Source of the DNA: Clostridiales bacterium
Lineage (GTDB): Bacteria; Bacillota; Clostridia; Saccharofermentanales; Saccharofermentanaceae
Length of the DNA: 64,000 nucleotides
Assembly: GCA_017554745.1 (NCBI GenBank)
Contig: JAFZHS010000013.1
Location: 124,001 to 188,000 of the forward strand
Reading direction: 5' to 3'
The notes under the pieces are model-generated. The model saw only the letters and a program-made list of their open reading frames with translations, was not told where the DNA came from and ran no database searches. Positions 25,868 through 33,664 of the stretch are shown in pieces. The first letter of the stretch is position 1, and the number at the start of each line of letters is the position of its first letter. A program made the translations under genes and the position numbers.

Positions 25868-26860
25868 ATGTCAGAGAACAATCCGGGACAAACATATGAC
25901 CCTGTAACAGGCCTGCCTGTTAACCAGCCTGCTGTCCAGCCGGCTGTGGAGACACAGACTCCTGCAGCGGCGCCTGCCGCCAATCCTAAGAAGGTGCGCA
26001 TAGGATTTATTTTCCTTGCGATCGTTCCTACGGTTGTGCTTATGACGATCCAGACCATAGCCCAGCTGCCGTTTATGGTCCTGTCTATTATCAAGATCTA
26101 CAACGAAGGCATGTCAATCGATATTACTGATACATACGGGCTTGCCGAATATATCACCCGTGATTTTATGATGAATTATGCCGAGTACGCATACATCATT
26201 TATTCAGTCATAGGTCTTATCGTATTCTTCATCTGGTATTACAAGGGCTTCGTTAAGAAGAATCCCAAGGTAAAGCTCGGACAGATATTCGGATTAAGAT
26301 CGATCCTTGCGGTCGTAGGTACCGTGGTCGGTCTTGTCTTGTTCCTGAACGCGGCATTTGTTATTGTTTACCAGCTGGCTCCGAAGATAATCGAAGACTA
26401 TAACCAGCTCATGGAGGATGCCGGGATCGGTGTCGATACCATAATGATGATAATCTATGCATTGCTCCTGGGTCCTATCTTGGAGGAACTCTGCTACCGC
26501 GGTGTTACTTTCGGTTTTCTCAAGAAGGCGAATGTTAAGCCGGGAATCGTTATCTTCATATCTGCGCTGCTTTTCGGAATCATGCACATGAATCTCGTTC
26601 AGGGTGTATATGCGACGATCTTAGGACTCCTGCTCGGTTTCCTCAGATATAAGTACCGCTCGGTAATACTTACCATCACAACTCATATCCTGTTTAATAT
26701 CGCGGGCACGTTCGGCGAGATCGGTCTGGAACAAATGGGTATTACCGATAATGATGGTTTTACGCTCATATTAGGCGGCTTTGCTTTGTTCGTCCTGGTA
26801 TTTGTAATCGTTCTCGTCAATAACGACAAGAAGGCCGTGAACAGCTCTTTGGAAGCCTGA
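25868..26860 (+). CDS. CPBP-family intramembrane glutamic endopeptidase
   Basis: A 330-residue multi-pass membrane protease of the CAAX-protease/bacteriocin-processing (Abi) family. The N-terminus is a Pro/Gln/Ala-rich cytoplasmic tail (about 1-45). Six to eight helices follow. The motifs are EELCYR (206-211, the catalytic Glu pair and Arg), FGIMHMN (about 238-244) and THILFN (about 275-280), together the three conserved blocks. Substrates are unknown; roles range from peptide maturation to immunity. The GAGGGGTGA ribosome site sets the ATG at 25868; a GTG at 25859 is an alternative. It starts 17 bases after mutS2. Confidence 0.85.
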   Translation: MSENNPGQTYDPVTGLPVNQPAVQPAVETQTPAAAPAANPKKVRIGFIFLAIVPTVVLMTIQTIAQLPFMVLSIIKIYNEGMSIDITDTYGLAEYITRDFMMNYAEYAYIIYSVIGLIVFFIWYYKGFVKKNPKVKLGQIFGLRSILAVVGTVVGLVLFLNAAFVIVYQLAPKIIEDYNQLMEDAGIGVDTIMMIIYALLLGPILEELCYRGVTFGFLKKANVKPGIVIFISALLFGIMHMNLVQGVYATILGLLLGFLRYKYRSVILTITTHILFNIAGTFGEIGLEQMGITDNDGFTLILGGFALFVLVFVIVLVNNDKKAVNSSLEA

Positions 26861-26869
26861 TTCTGTCTG

Positions 26870-26905
26870 TTCTAAGTTGAAAGTTTTTTTGATATACTTA
26901 ACTTA
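26870..26905 (+). promoter_or_regulatory. Promoter and inverted repeat of the marR-acp cluster
   Basis: TTCTAA (26870-26875), a 17-base spacer and TATACT (26893-26898) form a plausible promoter. TAAGTT (26873-26878) and AACTTA (26900-26905) are an inverted repeat flanking the -10. Such a dyad is a candidate operator for the MarR protein encoded directly downstream; this is inference. Confidence 0.4.
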
Positions 26906-26933
26906 AAGATCAATTCATACGGGAGAGTTCATT

Positions 26934-27449
26934 TTGCAGAGCGAAGAAGAACAGATGTCAGAGGCCCTCGTAAGGATCTTTGAAAATGTCGTTTTAACAG
27001 AAGAGAAGTCTCTTCAGGCAGGCTACTTTAATGACCTGTCTATTGCTGAGATGCACACCCTTACAGCGATCGGCCCTTATGATGCCCGCACTATGACTAA
27101 TACCGCAGAGGATCTGGGCATTACTACAGGCACCCTGACAGTCGCCATCGACCGCCTGGTTAAGAAGGGTTATGTTCACAGAGAACGTGATAAGCGCGAC
27201 AAGCGTATCGTAAGGATCAGCCTTACACACAACGGCAAGCTCGCATGCCGTATGAACAGCAAGTTCCACAGGGTTTTGGCAAAGCATATTCTCGCCGGCT
27301 ATGACGAGAAGGACAGAAAGCATCTGCTCGATCTTGTAGCCGAAGTGGACGAGTATCTCGCCCAGCAGTTAAGACGTTATGACAGCAGTGAGAACGTAAG
27401 AGCTACCGCAAGACAAGTTGCGAAGGATACCACAAAGGAGACTAAATAA
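26934..27449 (+). CDS. MarR-family transcriptional regulator
   Basis: A 171-residue winged-helix repressor. The DNA-binding part (about 45-105) includes LSIAEMHTLTAIG, NTAEDLGITTGTLTVAIDRLVKKGYV (recognition helix) and the wing RERDKRDKRIVRISLT. Helical dimerisation segments flank it, and a charged tail of about 20 residues follows. The TTG at 26934 is supported by GGGAGAG six bases upstream; an ATG at 26955 is the alternative. The acyl carrier protein gene follows after one base, so this is probably a lipid-synthesis regulator of the FabT type, which in other Bacillota sits next to acyl-carrier-protein and fatty-acid genes. The rest of the FAS II genes are not in the window. Confidence 0.85.
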   Translation: MQSEEEQMSEALVRIFENVVLTEEKSLQAGYFNDLSIAEMHTLTAIGPYDARTMTNTAEDLGITTGTLTVAIDRLVKKGYVHRERDKRDKRIVRISLTHNGKLACRMNSKFHRVLAKHILAGYDEKDRKHLLDLVAEVDEYLAQQLRRYDSSENVRATARQVAKDTTKETK

Positions 27450-27450
27450 C

Positions 27451-27708
27451 ATGGGCGATTTTAACACCGACAGAGAGCAGGTTTTCGCAGACGTTATTAG
27501 GATCATGGCTGAGACGCTGGAGATATCTCAAGAAGAGATCACTGCAGATCTTAACTTCAATTCCGATCTTCCTTTCGATTCACTTCAGCTTTATGAGTTC
27601 GTAATCGATGTCGAGGAAAGATATAACATCCGTCTTCCGGATGAGGTCCTCGACCAGGTAAAGACCGTAAGTGACATTGTGGATGTAATAATGAAGCTCA
27701 AGAAATAA
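27451..27708 (+). CDS. acpP: Acyl carrier protein
   Basis: An 85-residue four-helix acidic protein that carries acyl chains on a phosphopantetheine arm. The attachment Ser44 lies in LPFDSLQLYEFV, matching the DSL motif, and IDVEERYNIRLPDE is the conserved helix III/loop. The sequence around the Ser is FDSLQL rather than the commonest ADSLDT, so it could be a specialised carrier. An in-frame ATG at 27418 lies inside the marR gene; the ATG at 27451 has AAAGGAG nine bases upstream and gives a normal length. It lies between a MarR regulator and a lipid kinase, suggesting a membrane-lipid locus. Confidence 0.88.
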   Translation: MGDFNTDREQVFADVIRIMAETLEISQEEITADLNFNSDLPFDSLQLYEFVIDVEERYNIRLPDEVLDQVKTVSDIVDVIMKLKK

Positions 27709-27728
27709 TCGCTGTTTGACGGTACTGG

Positions 27729-28697
27729 ATGAAGAAACTATTTATCGTAAACAGCAGGGCTGAGCCTAAAGTCCTCGCAAGATTCAAAGAAGCTTATTCC
27801 AAATGCGCCGAAGAACACCCGGGCGAGTCCCGCGTGGTCTATACGGAGTTTGCCGGTCATGCAGGTGAAGTGGCAACAAAAGCCATAACCGAAGATGACC
27901 TTCTGGTTGTCGCATGCGGCGGTGACGGCACCATCCATGAAGTGGGAAATGCCCTGGCAGAATCGGAAACTCCTTTAGCGATCATCCCTCTCGGAACAGG
28001 CAATGACTTCACAAGATCCATAATGGACGAAGATCACAGGAGCAATTGTGAGATCTGTCTCCGCGAGATATTCAGCGACAGTTACAAGATAAAGGATATC
28101 GACCTTATCAAGGTTACGTCCTATGACCGCTCAGGCGCAAAGATCGACGCAAGCTCTGCCTGGTGTCTTAATGTTGCATCCATAGGACTTGATACGGAAG
28201 TACAGCTGAGGGCTAAGGGAAAGGTGCTCGCACACCCTAATTCGGGTCTGGTCAGAAGTACCGCGTACCTTACGTCCGCTTTGGGCTGCATCTTCGGCAA
28301 CAGGAATTTTGATTTTAAATACAAAGCGCTCCGCGCTGACGGCAAGCCGAATGAGTCGGAGAAATCCCGTTTTACGCTCATCGCAGTCTGTAATGCTTCA
28401 TATTACGGCGACGGTTTCTGCCCCGCGCCCACGGCGAAAATAGATGACGGGCTTATCAACTGCTGCGCCATTGATGCAGTAAATCTTCCGAGAGCGCTTT
28501 ATCTCCTTACCAAATACAAAGCCGGCAATCACGAAGGCTACAAAGAGATGGATACATTCGTAACAAGGGCTGTTACGGTAGAAGCCACAGGCCCCAGAGC
28601 CTTAAACGGCAATTACGACGGTGAGGATTTCTCAGGCTACAAGGTGCAATTTGACTGCGTACCGGGTGCTTTGAAGCTGGCAACCTATAAGAACTGA
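27729..28697 (+). CDS. Diacylglycerol/lipid kinase (DagK/YegS family)
   Basis: A 322-residue soluble lipid kinase. The nucleotide-binding motif CGGDGTIHEVGNAL (63-76) and PLGTGNDFTRS (about 92-102) are the diacylglycerol kinase catalytic-domain signatures. The C-terminal beta domain contains VCNASYYGDGFCPAP (about 221-235). Family members recycle diacylglycerol to phosphatidic acid for phospholipid and lipoteichoic-acid metabolism. It follows the acyl carrier protein gene by 20 bases, in keeping with a small lipid operon. The right end overlaps a terminator whose left arm includes the stop codon. Confidence 0.88.
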   Translation: MKKLFIVNSRAEPKVLARFKEAYSKCAEEHPGESRVVYTEFAGHAGEVATKAITEDDLLVVACGGDGTIHEVGNALAESETPLAIIPLGTGNDFTRSIMDEDHRSNCEICLREIFSDSYKIKDIDLIKVTSYDRSGAKIDASSAWCLNVASIGLDTEVQLRAKGKVLAHPNSGLVRSTAYLTSALGCIFGNRNFDFKYKALRADGKPNESEKSRFTLIAVCNASYYGDGFCPAPTAKIDDGLINCCAIDAVNLPRALYLLTKYKAGNHEGYKEMDTFVTRAVTVEATGPRALNGNYDGEDFSGYKVQFDCVPGALKLATYKN

Positions 28698-28714
28698 GTA
28701 TTTCACTCTCAGTT
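28692..28714 (+). terminator. Terminator after the lipid kinase gene
   Basis: AACTGAG (28692-28698), which contains the stop codon of the preceding gene, pairs with CTCAGTT (28708-28714), followed by TTCATTC. The stem is only seven pairs, so efficiency is uncertain. Confidence 0.55.
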
Positions 28715-28750
28715 TTCATTCAAACTGACATAATTCTTTTTTTATTTTAT

Positions 28751-28759
28751 TGGTATAAT
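28751..28759 (+). promoter_or_regulatory. Extended -10 promoter eight bases before the ynbB ATG
   Basis: TGGTATAAT is a perfect extended -10 (TGnTATAAT). Only eight bases (CAAGAGTT) separate it from the ATG at 28768. Transcription would normally begin six to seven bases past the hexamer, leaving almost no untranslated leader. Confidence 0.65.
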
Positions 28760-28767
28760 CAAGAGTT

Positions 28768-30030
28768 ATGAAGGCCACTATCGAAAACTACAGGAAATAC
28801 GGTGTAAGCGACAAGGCGCTTGAGGCAGCTGTAAGGGCTGAAGAGGCGCTCTCTGATGTATATGCCCGTATAGACGATATCGTTACATATAACGAGCTTA
28901 AGGTGCTCGACGCTTTCAGGAACGAGAAATTTTCCGATACACATTTGGGTTCGACTTCAGGCTACGGCTATGATGACGTCGGCAGAGAGAAGATAGAGAA
29001 TATTTTCGCAAAGGTGTTCGGAGCAGAGAAGGCTTATGTCAGATGGCAGATCAGCACGGGCTCGCAGGCAATTTCCGCTATGCTCTACGGAGCGCTGAGA
29101 CCGGGCGATATCATGCTGTCCGTTACAGGCAGGCCTTACGATACGCTTATGGCCACGATCGGCCTGTCATCTGAGAATAATGACATGTCGCTCATGTCAT
29201 ACGGTATCGGCTACGAGGAAGTCAGCCTCAAAGATGACGGCTCTCCCGATCTTGAGGCCATCAGGGCTGCCATCAAGCCTGAGACAAAGATGGTATTCAT
29301 CCAGAAATCCAGAGGGTATACGGGCAGAAGAGCGCTCCTTTGCGATGATATCGGGAAGATCGCAGCACTTGCCCATTCGATAAGGGAAGACATCATTGTT
29401 GCAGTCGATAACTGCTACGGTGAATTTACCGAGAAGAAAGAACCGACCGAAGTCGGTGCTGACGTCATTGCCGGATCTCTCATTAAGAATCCGGGCGGCG
29501 GAATCGCCAGAACGGGCGGTTATATCGCCGGCAGGGCAGACCTTGTAGAGAATGCCGCAAGACATCTTACAACACCGGGCCTGGGCAGCGAGGTGGGCCC
29601 TACATTGGGCGCCAATGCCATGATCGCCAGAGGTCTGTTTACTGCTCCCGCATGCGTAGGAGAGTGCCTTAAGGGCGCTGTTTTCGCAGCCGAGATTTTA
29701 GGCGGTGAAGGATATAAGACGAGCCCGGCTTCGACTGAAGCAAGAGGAGATATCGTCCAGACTATAGAATTCGGCGATCCTGACAAGATGAGCAGATTCT
29801 GTGCTGCCATCCAGTCATGCTCGCCCGTAGATTCTTTTGTTACACCCGTGCCGTGGGATATGCCGGGTTACGATGATCAGGTAATTATGGCGGCAGGCGC
29901 CTTTGTCCAGGGCGCTACGACCGAGCTCTCATGCGATGGTCCCATTAAGCCGCCTTACATAGCATATATGCAGGGCAGCCTTGCAAAAGAGCAGGCTAAG
30001 CTCGCCTGCATGCTTGCTGTCGGGGGTTAA
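28768..30030 (+). CDS. ynbB: YnbB-like PLP-dependent (methionine gamma-lyase family) protein
   Basis: A 420-residue fold-type I PLP enzyme of the family annotated as methionine gamma-lyase-like or aluminium resistance protein (YnbB); its true reaction is not established. The N-terminus has KFSDTHLGSTSGYGYDDVGREK, and RWQISTGSQAISAMLYG binds the cofactor phosphate. VDNCYGEF carries the PLP-ring Asp (near 216), and Lys240 in SLIKNPGGG is the likely Schiff-base lysine. No ribosome site precedes the ATG (AAGAGTT at best), and a perfect extended -10 lies eight bases away, so the message may be leaderless. The next Met is far inside the conserved region. It overlaps the following frame as TAATG. 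Confidence 0.88.
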   Translation: MKATIENYRKYGVSDKALEAAVRAEEALSDVYARIDDIVTYNELKVLDAFRNEKFSDTHLGSTSGYGYDDVGREKIENIFAKVFGAEKAYVRWQISTGSQAISAMLYGALRPGDIMLSVTGRPYDTLMATIGLSSENNDMSLMSYGIGYEEVSLKDDGSPDLEAIRAAIKPETKMVFIQKSRGYTGRRALLCDDIGKIAALAHSIREDIIVAVDNCYGEFTEKKEPTEVGADVIAGSLIKNPGGGIARTGGYIAGRADLVENAARHLTTPGLGSEVGPTLGANAMIARGLFTAPACVGECLKGAVFAAEILGGEGYKTSPASTEARGDIVQTIEFGDPDKMSRFCAAIQSCSPVDSFVTPVPWDMPGYDDQVIMAAGAFVQGATTELSCDGPIKPPYIAYMQGSLAKEQAKLACMLAVGG

Positions 30031-30035
30031 TGTCA

Positions 30036-32111
30036 ATGGCAGACGGTAAACAGTGGTATAACAATCCGCAGGACAGCGGTGCCGGTAAAAAGCCTGCAGG
30101 AAAGCCCGCAGGTCCCGTTAAGAAGGCCCAGGTCAAACCAACCGGCAAGCCCGCTTCCGGCAAACCTGCCGGAAAGCCTTTGACAGGACAGACAGCACCT
30201 TCAGGCAAAAAGATCGTTAAGCCTGCAGGCAATAAACCTGTAAACAGCGCTGCCAAGAGACCTGTAAAGCCTGCGCAAAAGAGCATTATCCCCGGTAAGG
30301 AAAATGCCGTTAAGCCTGTTTCTAAGAAAGTTTCCGGAAGAAAGATGTCTGCAAAAGAGATCGCTACGGCAAAAGAGCAGAAGAAGATCATGGAGCAGGC
30401 TAAGCGTAAGGAAGAAGCTAAGCTTAAAGAGCAGGCCAAGATCGAGAAGAGCGAATTCAAGCATAAGAATCCTTCCCAGAAGAGCGCCGAGAGCCGCGCT
30501 ATCAGAAATGGTGTTTTGGGCGCCATAGCTGTTGCTGCAGCGCTCCTCGTACTCGCGTTCATCGTGCATCACTTATACGACTATATTGCAGAGAAGCCTA
30601 ACTTCTCCTTCGTTACTACGGGCGCCGTAGAGCATACGATCGGTGCCAAGGCTCTCATCGTAAGAGATGAGGATATTATCACTGCATCATCCGGCGGCGA
30701 ACTTGTTACACAGATCACCGAAGGCTCGAGAGTCGCCAAGGGTCAGGAGCTTGCCATTGTCGTTCCTGAAGAGATGAAGTCCACGGTAACCGATTTAAGA
30801 AATGTCCAGTCACAGATATCAGACGTACAGCAGGAGCTGATCCTTGCGGGCAATGTTGCTGAAGCTGATGTCATCTACAGGAACTACAACAAGAACCTGT
30901 CGGTTATCCTTGATTCGGTCAGATTTGACGCAATGAGCGGTAATCTTAACAACATGTCTTCCTACGGTTCATCGGTCAACGTTATCCTCGATGAACGTGA
31001 AGACGAGATGAGCCGTATCGACTTCGATGACGAGAGGATCACCGTGCTCAGATCAGACGAGAAGGTCTATGAAGCACAGGTGGAGAAGTATGCATCGAGG
31101 ATCAATGCCCACCGTCCCGGAATCGTATCTTTCAGACTTGACGGTAAAGAAGACCTCCTGGATTATCAGACATTCCTTCAGATGCCTGCATCTGAGATCA
31201 AGTCATATATAAACAGTTCTGTAGGAGCTATCTCTTCCGACCTGAGTGTTGAAGCCGACAGCGCAGTCTGCAGGATCGCGCAGAATGAGAGCCAGTACCT
31301 TACGGTATATCTTTCATCCAACGATGCTGCCGCGTCCGATTTCGCTTTGGGAACGCTTCATGACATCAATGTCCGTACTGAAGGTATCTCCATTGATAAC
31401 TGTAAGGTAGTGCGCTGCGAAAAGGATAATTCGGGCATGCTCATTACTTTCGAGACTTCCAGATATGTAGAAGATCTGCTCGACTTAAGAACAGTTGATA
31501 TCGAGATCGTTATTACCGAGACTGACGGTATGAGAGTATCAGTTTCGAGCCTTGTTAATGCCAATTTTGCGCCTAAGGGCAATCCCTGCTTCTGCGTTTT
31601 CTTCTCGCCTGATACAGTCGTAAACTTAGATTCTTTCGCTGACGGCGCGGTATTCAACATCAATGTCGTTCCTGTCGCAGCACCTGCAGGTGAAGGCGAT
31701 GACAAGGATAATGACGAGCCGCCGGCAGGTACGGCTGTCGTAAGCTGTACGGTCGTTCATGCCGAGATAGTTGACGGAATCGGTACGGTCGTTGCGTTCT
31801 CTACGGCTAACGACTACTCCGGACTTAAGAAGCTCGACAGAGTCTATACGAATGGTTACAAGGCATCCTTCGTGAATGTTTCGACCGCTCTCGGAATGAC
31901 CTGCGATAAGATTATCGTATCCGATTATTCGGGAATGGCTTCCGTATATCAGAACAACCAGGGCTTTGTCGAAGAGATAAGAGTAATCGTCTTGGATAAC
32001 GACAGAGAGTTCGCGATCATTGACCAGGTCGGCAAGTCCGTTATTCCTAATCTTGATACGGTCATCATTACTAACCCTAAGACTGTAAAGCCGGGAGATA
32101 AGGTCGACTGA
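30036..32111 (+). CDS. HlyD-like membrane-anchored protein with long basic N-terminal tail
   Basis: A 691-residue protein. Residues 1-150 are a low-complexity cytoplasmic tail rich in Lys, Pro, Gly and Ala (repeats such as GKPAGKP). One helix (about 159-180) follows, and the rest is extracytoplasmic. The part just beyond the helix (about 195-250, with EHTIGAKALIVRDE and GSRVAKGQELAIVVPEE) resembles the biotinyl-lipoyl-like start of HlyD/membrane-fusion adaptors. It is followed by a helical hairpin and beta-rich domains. GGGGG nine bases upstream favours the ATG at 30036 over the one at 30030. Proteins like this precede yggS and sepF in other clostridia, pointing to a cell-division or envelope role rather than drug efflux; no transporter gene is adjacent. 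Confidence 0.7.
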   Translation: MADGKQWYNNPQDSGAGKKPAGKPAGPVKKAQVKPTGKPASGKPAGKPLTGQTAPSGKKIVKPAGNKPVNSAAKRPVKPAQKSIIPGKENAVKPVSKKVSGRKMSAKEIATAKEQKKIMEQAKRKEEAKLKEQAKIEKSEFKHKNPSQKSAESRAIRNGVLGAIAVAAALLVLAFIVHHLYDYIAEKPNFSFVTTGAVEHTIGAKALIVRDEDIITASSGGELVTQITEGSRVAKGQELAIVVPEEMKSTVTDLRNVQSQISDVQQELILAGNVAEADVIYRNYNKNLSVILDSVRFDAMSGNLNNMSSYGSSVNVILDEREDEMSRIDFDDERITVLRSDEKVYEAQVEKYASRINAHRPGIVSFRLDGKEDLLDYQTFLQMPASEIKSYINSSVGAISSDLSVEADSAVCRIAQNESQYLTVYLSSNDAAASDFALGTLHDINVRTEGISIDNCKVVRCEKDNSGMLITFETSRYVEDLLDLRTVDIEIVITETDGMRVSVSSLVNANFAPKGNPCFCVFFSPDTVVNLDSFADGAVFNINVVPVAAPAGEGDDKDNDEPPAGTAVVSCTVVHAEIVDGIGTVVAFSTANDYSGLKKLDRVYTNGYKASFVNVSTALGMTCDKIIVSDYSGMASVYQNNQGFVEEIRVIVLDNDREFAIIDQVGKSVIPNLDTVIITNPKTVKPGDKVD

Positions 32112-32112
32112 C

Positions 32113-32850
32113 ATGGAATTTGATTACAGCGAAGATCTTAAGAACAGAATCTCAGATAATATTCAATCAGTATTAGCATCCATAAACGAAGCTGAAGCCG
32201 CTTCAGGCAGAGAGAAGGGAAGCGTGACGCTTATAGGTGTCACGAAGGTATTCCCCGTGGAGTATGCCGAAGCAGCTGCGATGAGCGGACTTAAGGATCT
32301 CGGTGAAAACCGTGTGCAGGAACTCGTGCCCAAGGTCGAGAGATTCTCTTCCCTCGGTATAGATGTCAACTGGCATCTTATCGGTACGCTTCAGAAAAAT
32401 AAGGTTAAATATATCATCGGTAAGACGAGCCTTATCCATTCTGTTAACAGCGTGGAACTGGCTGAGGAAATATCCAAAAGGTCAGAAAGTAACAATGTTA
32501 CTACGAGCATTTTGCTGCAGGCCAATGTTTCCGGTGAAGAGAGTAAGCACGGCTTTGCTCCGCATGAATTAAAACCTGCTATAGATAAGATAATCGCTCT
32601 GCCGAATATTACCGTGTGCGGCCTTATGACAATGGCTCCTATTGAGACATACGAGGGTGAAGCCAGGGAAGTTTTCGCGAAGACGAGAGTAATATTCGAA
32701 GACCTTAAGAGCTATACGGGCCTTGACTCATGGAACGTTCTGTCCATGGGTATGAGCCAGGATTATAAGAGCGCTATTTACGAGGGCTCCACGCATATCA
32801 GGATCGGTACCGCAATATTCGGCGACCGCTCGCAATATAAGCCTTTGTAA
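32113..32850 (+). CDS. yggS: YggS/PLPHP pyridoxal phosphate homeostasis protein
   Basis: A 245-residue TIM-barrel PLP-binding protein without known enzyme activity, which keeps free PLP and amino-acid pools in balance. Lys45 in IGVTKVFP is the Schiff-base lysine; GLKDLGENRVQEL (about 58-70), WHLIGTLQKNK (about 84-94) and LSMGMSQDY plus HIRIGTAIFG (about 214-238) are all present. It starts one base after the HlyD-like gene and precedes sepF, the conserved yggS-sepF pairing of Gram-positive division clusters. Confidence 0.95.
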   Translation: MEFDYSEDLKNRISDNIQSVLASINEAEAASGREKGSVTLIGVTKVFPVEYAEAAAMSGLKDLGENRVQELVPKVERFSSLGIDVNWHLIGTLQKNKVKYIIGKTSLIHSVNSVELAEEISKRSESNNVTTSILLQANVSGEESKHGFAPHELKPAIDKIIALPNITVCGLMTMAPIETYEGEAREVFAKTRVIFEDLKSYTGLDSWNVLSMGMSQDYKSAIYEGSTHIRIGTAIFGDRSQYKPL

Positions 32851-33027
32851 CATTGTTCGGTAAAAAATTACTGATTTTTGTTACATTTTGTAATAAAACC
32901 CCGTTTTAAGTTACCTTCTTGTGTCATATTGACCAAAACTATTGAGGCGAAAATCAAAGTTCGTTAATATCCGAAGTATCTTATACGAATGTCCTTGGTC
33001 GGGCGAATTTTTAAGGAGGAAAAATAA

Positions 33028-33507
33028 ATGGGCACTTTTAACGTTAAGAATTTCTTCGGAAGCATGTTCACACCTGTAGAAGATGACGTAGAAGAGAACT
33101 ATTACGGTGAGGAAGAAGGCTACTATGAAGAAGAGGCTTACGAGCAAGAGCCTGTCGCTGAGGAGTCTTATGTAGAAGAACCTCGCACCTTCGTTCAGGA
33201 GCCCGCTGTTACAACACCTGTAATGCAGAAGAACGCTACAGTCATAATGCTCACACCTTATGACATCAGAACAAGCCAGATCGTTTGCGATCACATCCGT
33301 GAAGGCCACATCGTAATCTGCAACCTCACAAATACAGATAAGAACCAGCGTGTAGTTGACTACATCTCCGGCGGTGTTTATGCATTAGGCGGAAGAGTTG
33401 AGCCTACACCTGTTAAGACAACATTTGTCTGCACACCTAAGTCTGTTGACCTCGTAGTAGAGAATCAGGATATCGAGCAGGTTGGAACAAAGGTTTCCGC
33501 TCTCTGA
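33028..33507 (+). CDS. sepF: Cell division protein SepF
   Basis: A 159-residue FtsZ-associated protein that anchors the Z ring to the membrane and shapes the septum. The N-terminal amphipathic stretch MGTFNVKNFFGSMF is the membrane-binding helix. An acidic, Tyr/Glu-rich linker (about 17-60) precedes the SepF core (about 75-155), with VIMLTPYDIRTSQIVCDHIREG and the glycine-containing segment YISGGVYALGG. AAGGAGG sits nine bases before the ATG. The gene has a 177-base leader with no clear promoter, and a strong terminator follows. Confidence 0.95.
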   Translation: MGTFNVKNFFGSMFTPVEDDVEENYYGEEEGYYEEEAYEQEPVAEESYVEEPRTFVQEPAVTTPVMQKNATVIMLTPYDIRTSQIVCDHIREGHIVICNLTNTDKNQRVVDYISGGVYALGGRVEPTPVKTTFVCTPKSVDLVVENQDIEQVGTKVSAL

Positions 33508-33528
33508 TAAGAAATCACAACAAAGATT

Positions 33529-33562
33529 AAAAGAGCTGTTTCACTTAAGAAGCAGCTCTTTT
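33529..33562 (+). terminator. Terminator of sepF
   Basis: AAAAGAGCTGTTTC (33529-33542) pairs with GAAGCAGCTCTTTT (33549-33562) over 14 positions with one G-U, six-base loop ACTTAA, then CTTTTG. It ends the yggS-sepF transcript. Confidence 0.85.
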
Positions 33563-33602
33563 CTTTTGCCTGTTAAAACCCTTTGTAACACTATCTTTCT
33601 GC

Positions 33603-33632
33603 TTGAATAAAATATCTTTGTTACTATATAAT
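33603..33632 (+). promoter_or_regulatory. Promoter of the DUF47 / GH16-GGDEF transcript
   Basis: TTGAAT (33603-33608), an 18-base spacer and a perfect TATAAT (33627-33632), placed after the sepF terminator and 32 bases before the DUF47 start. Confidence 0.65.
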
Positions 33633-33664
33633 AAGACGTAATGTTTTCTAAGGAGGATAGGCCA

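Noticed and set aside
30036..32111. Multidrug efflux adaptor
   Set aside because: The HlyD-like part alone is weak evidence; no ABC or RND transporter gene is adjacent and the neighbours are yggS and sepF.
32851..33027. ECF promoter before sepF (TGTTAC with CGTT)
   Set aside because: The spacing is 17 and both boxes are imperfect; a small TTACA/TGTAA dyad at 32881-32893 explains the TGT/ACA pattern as well.
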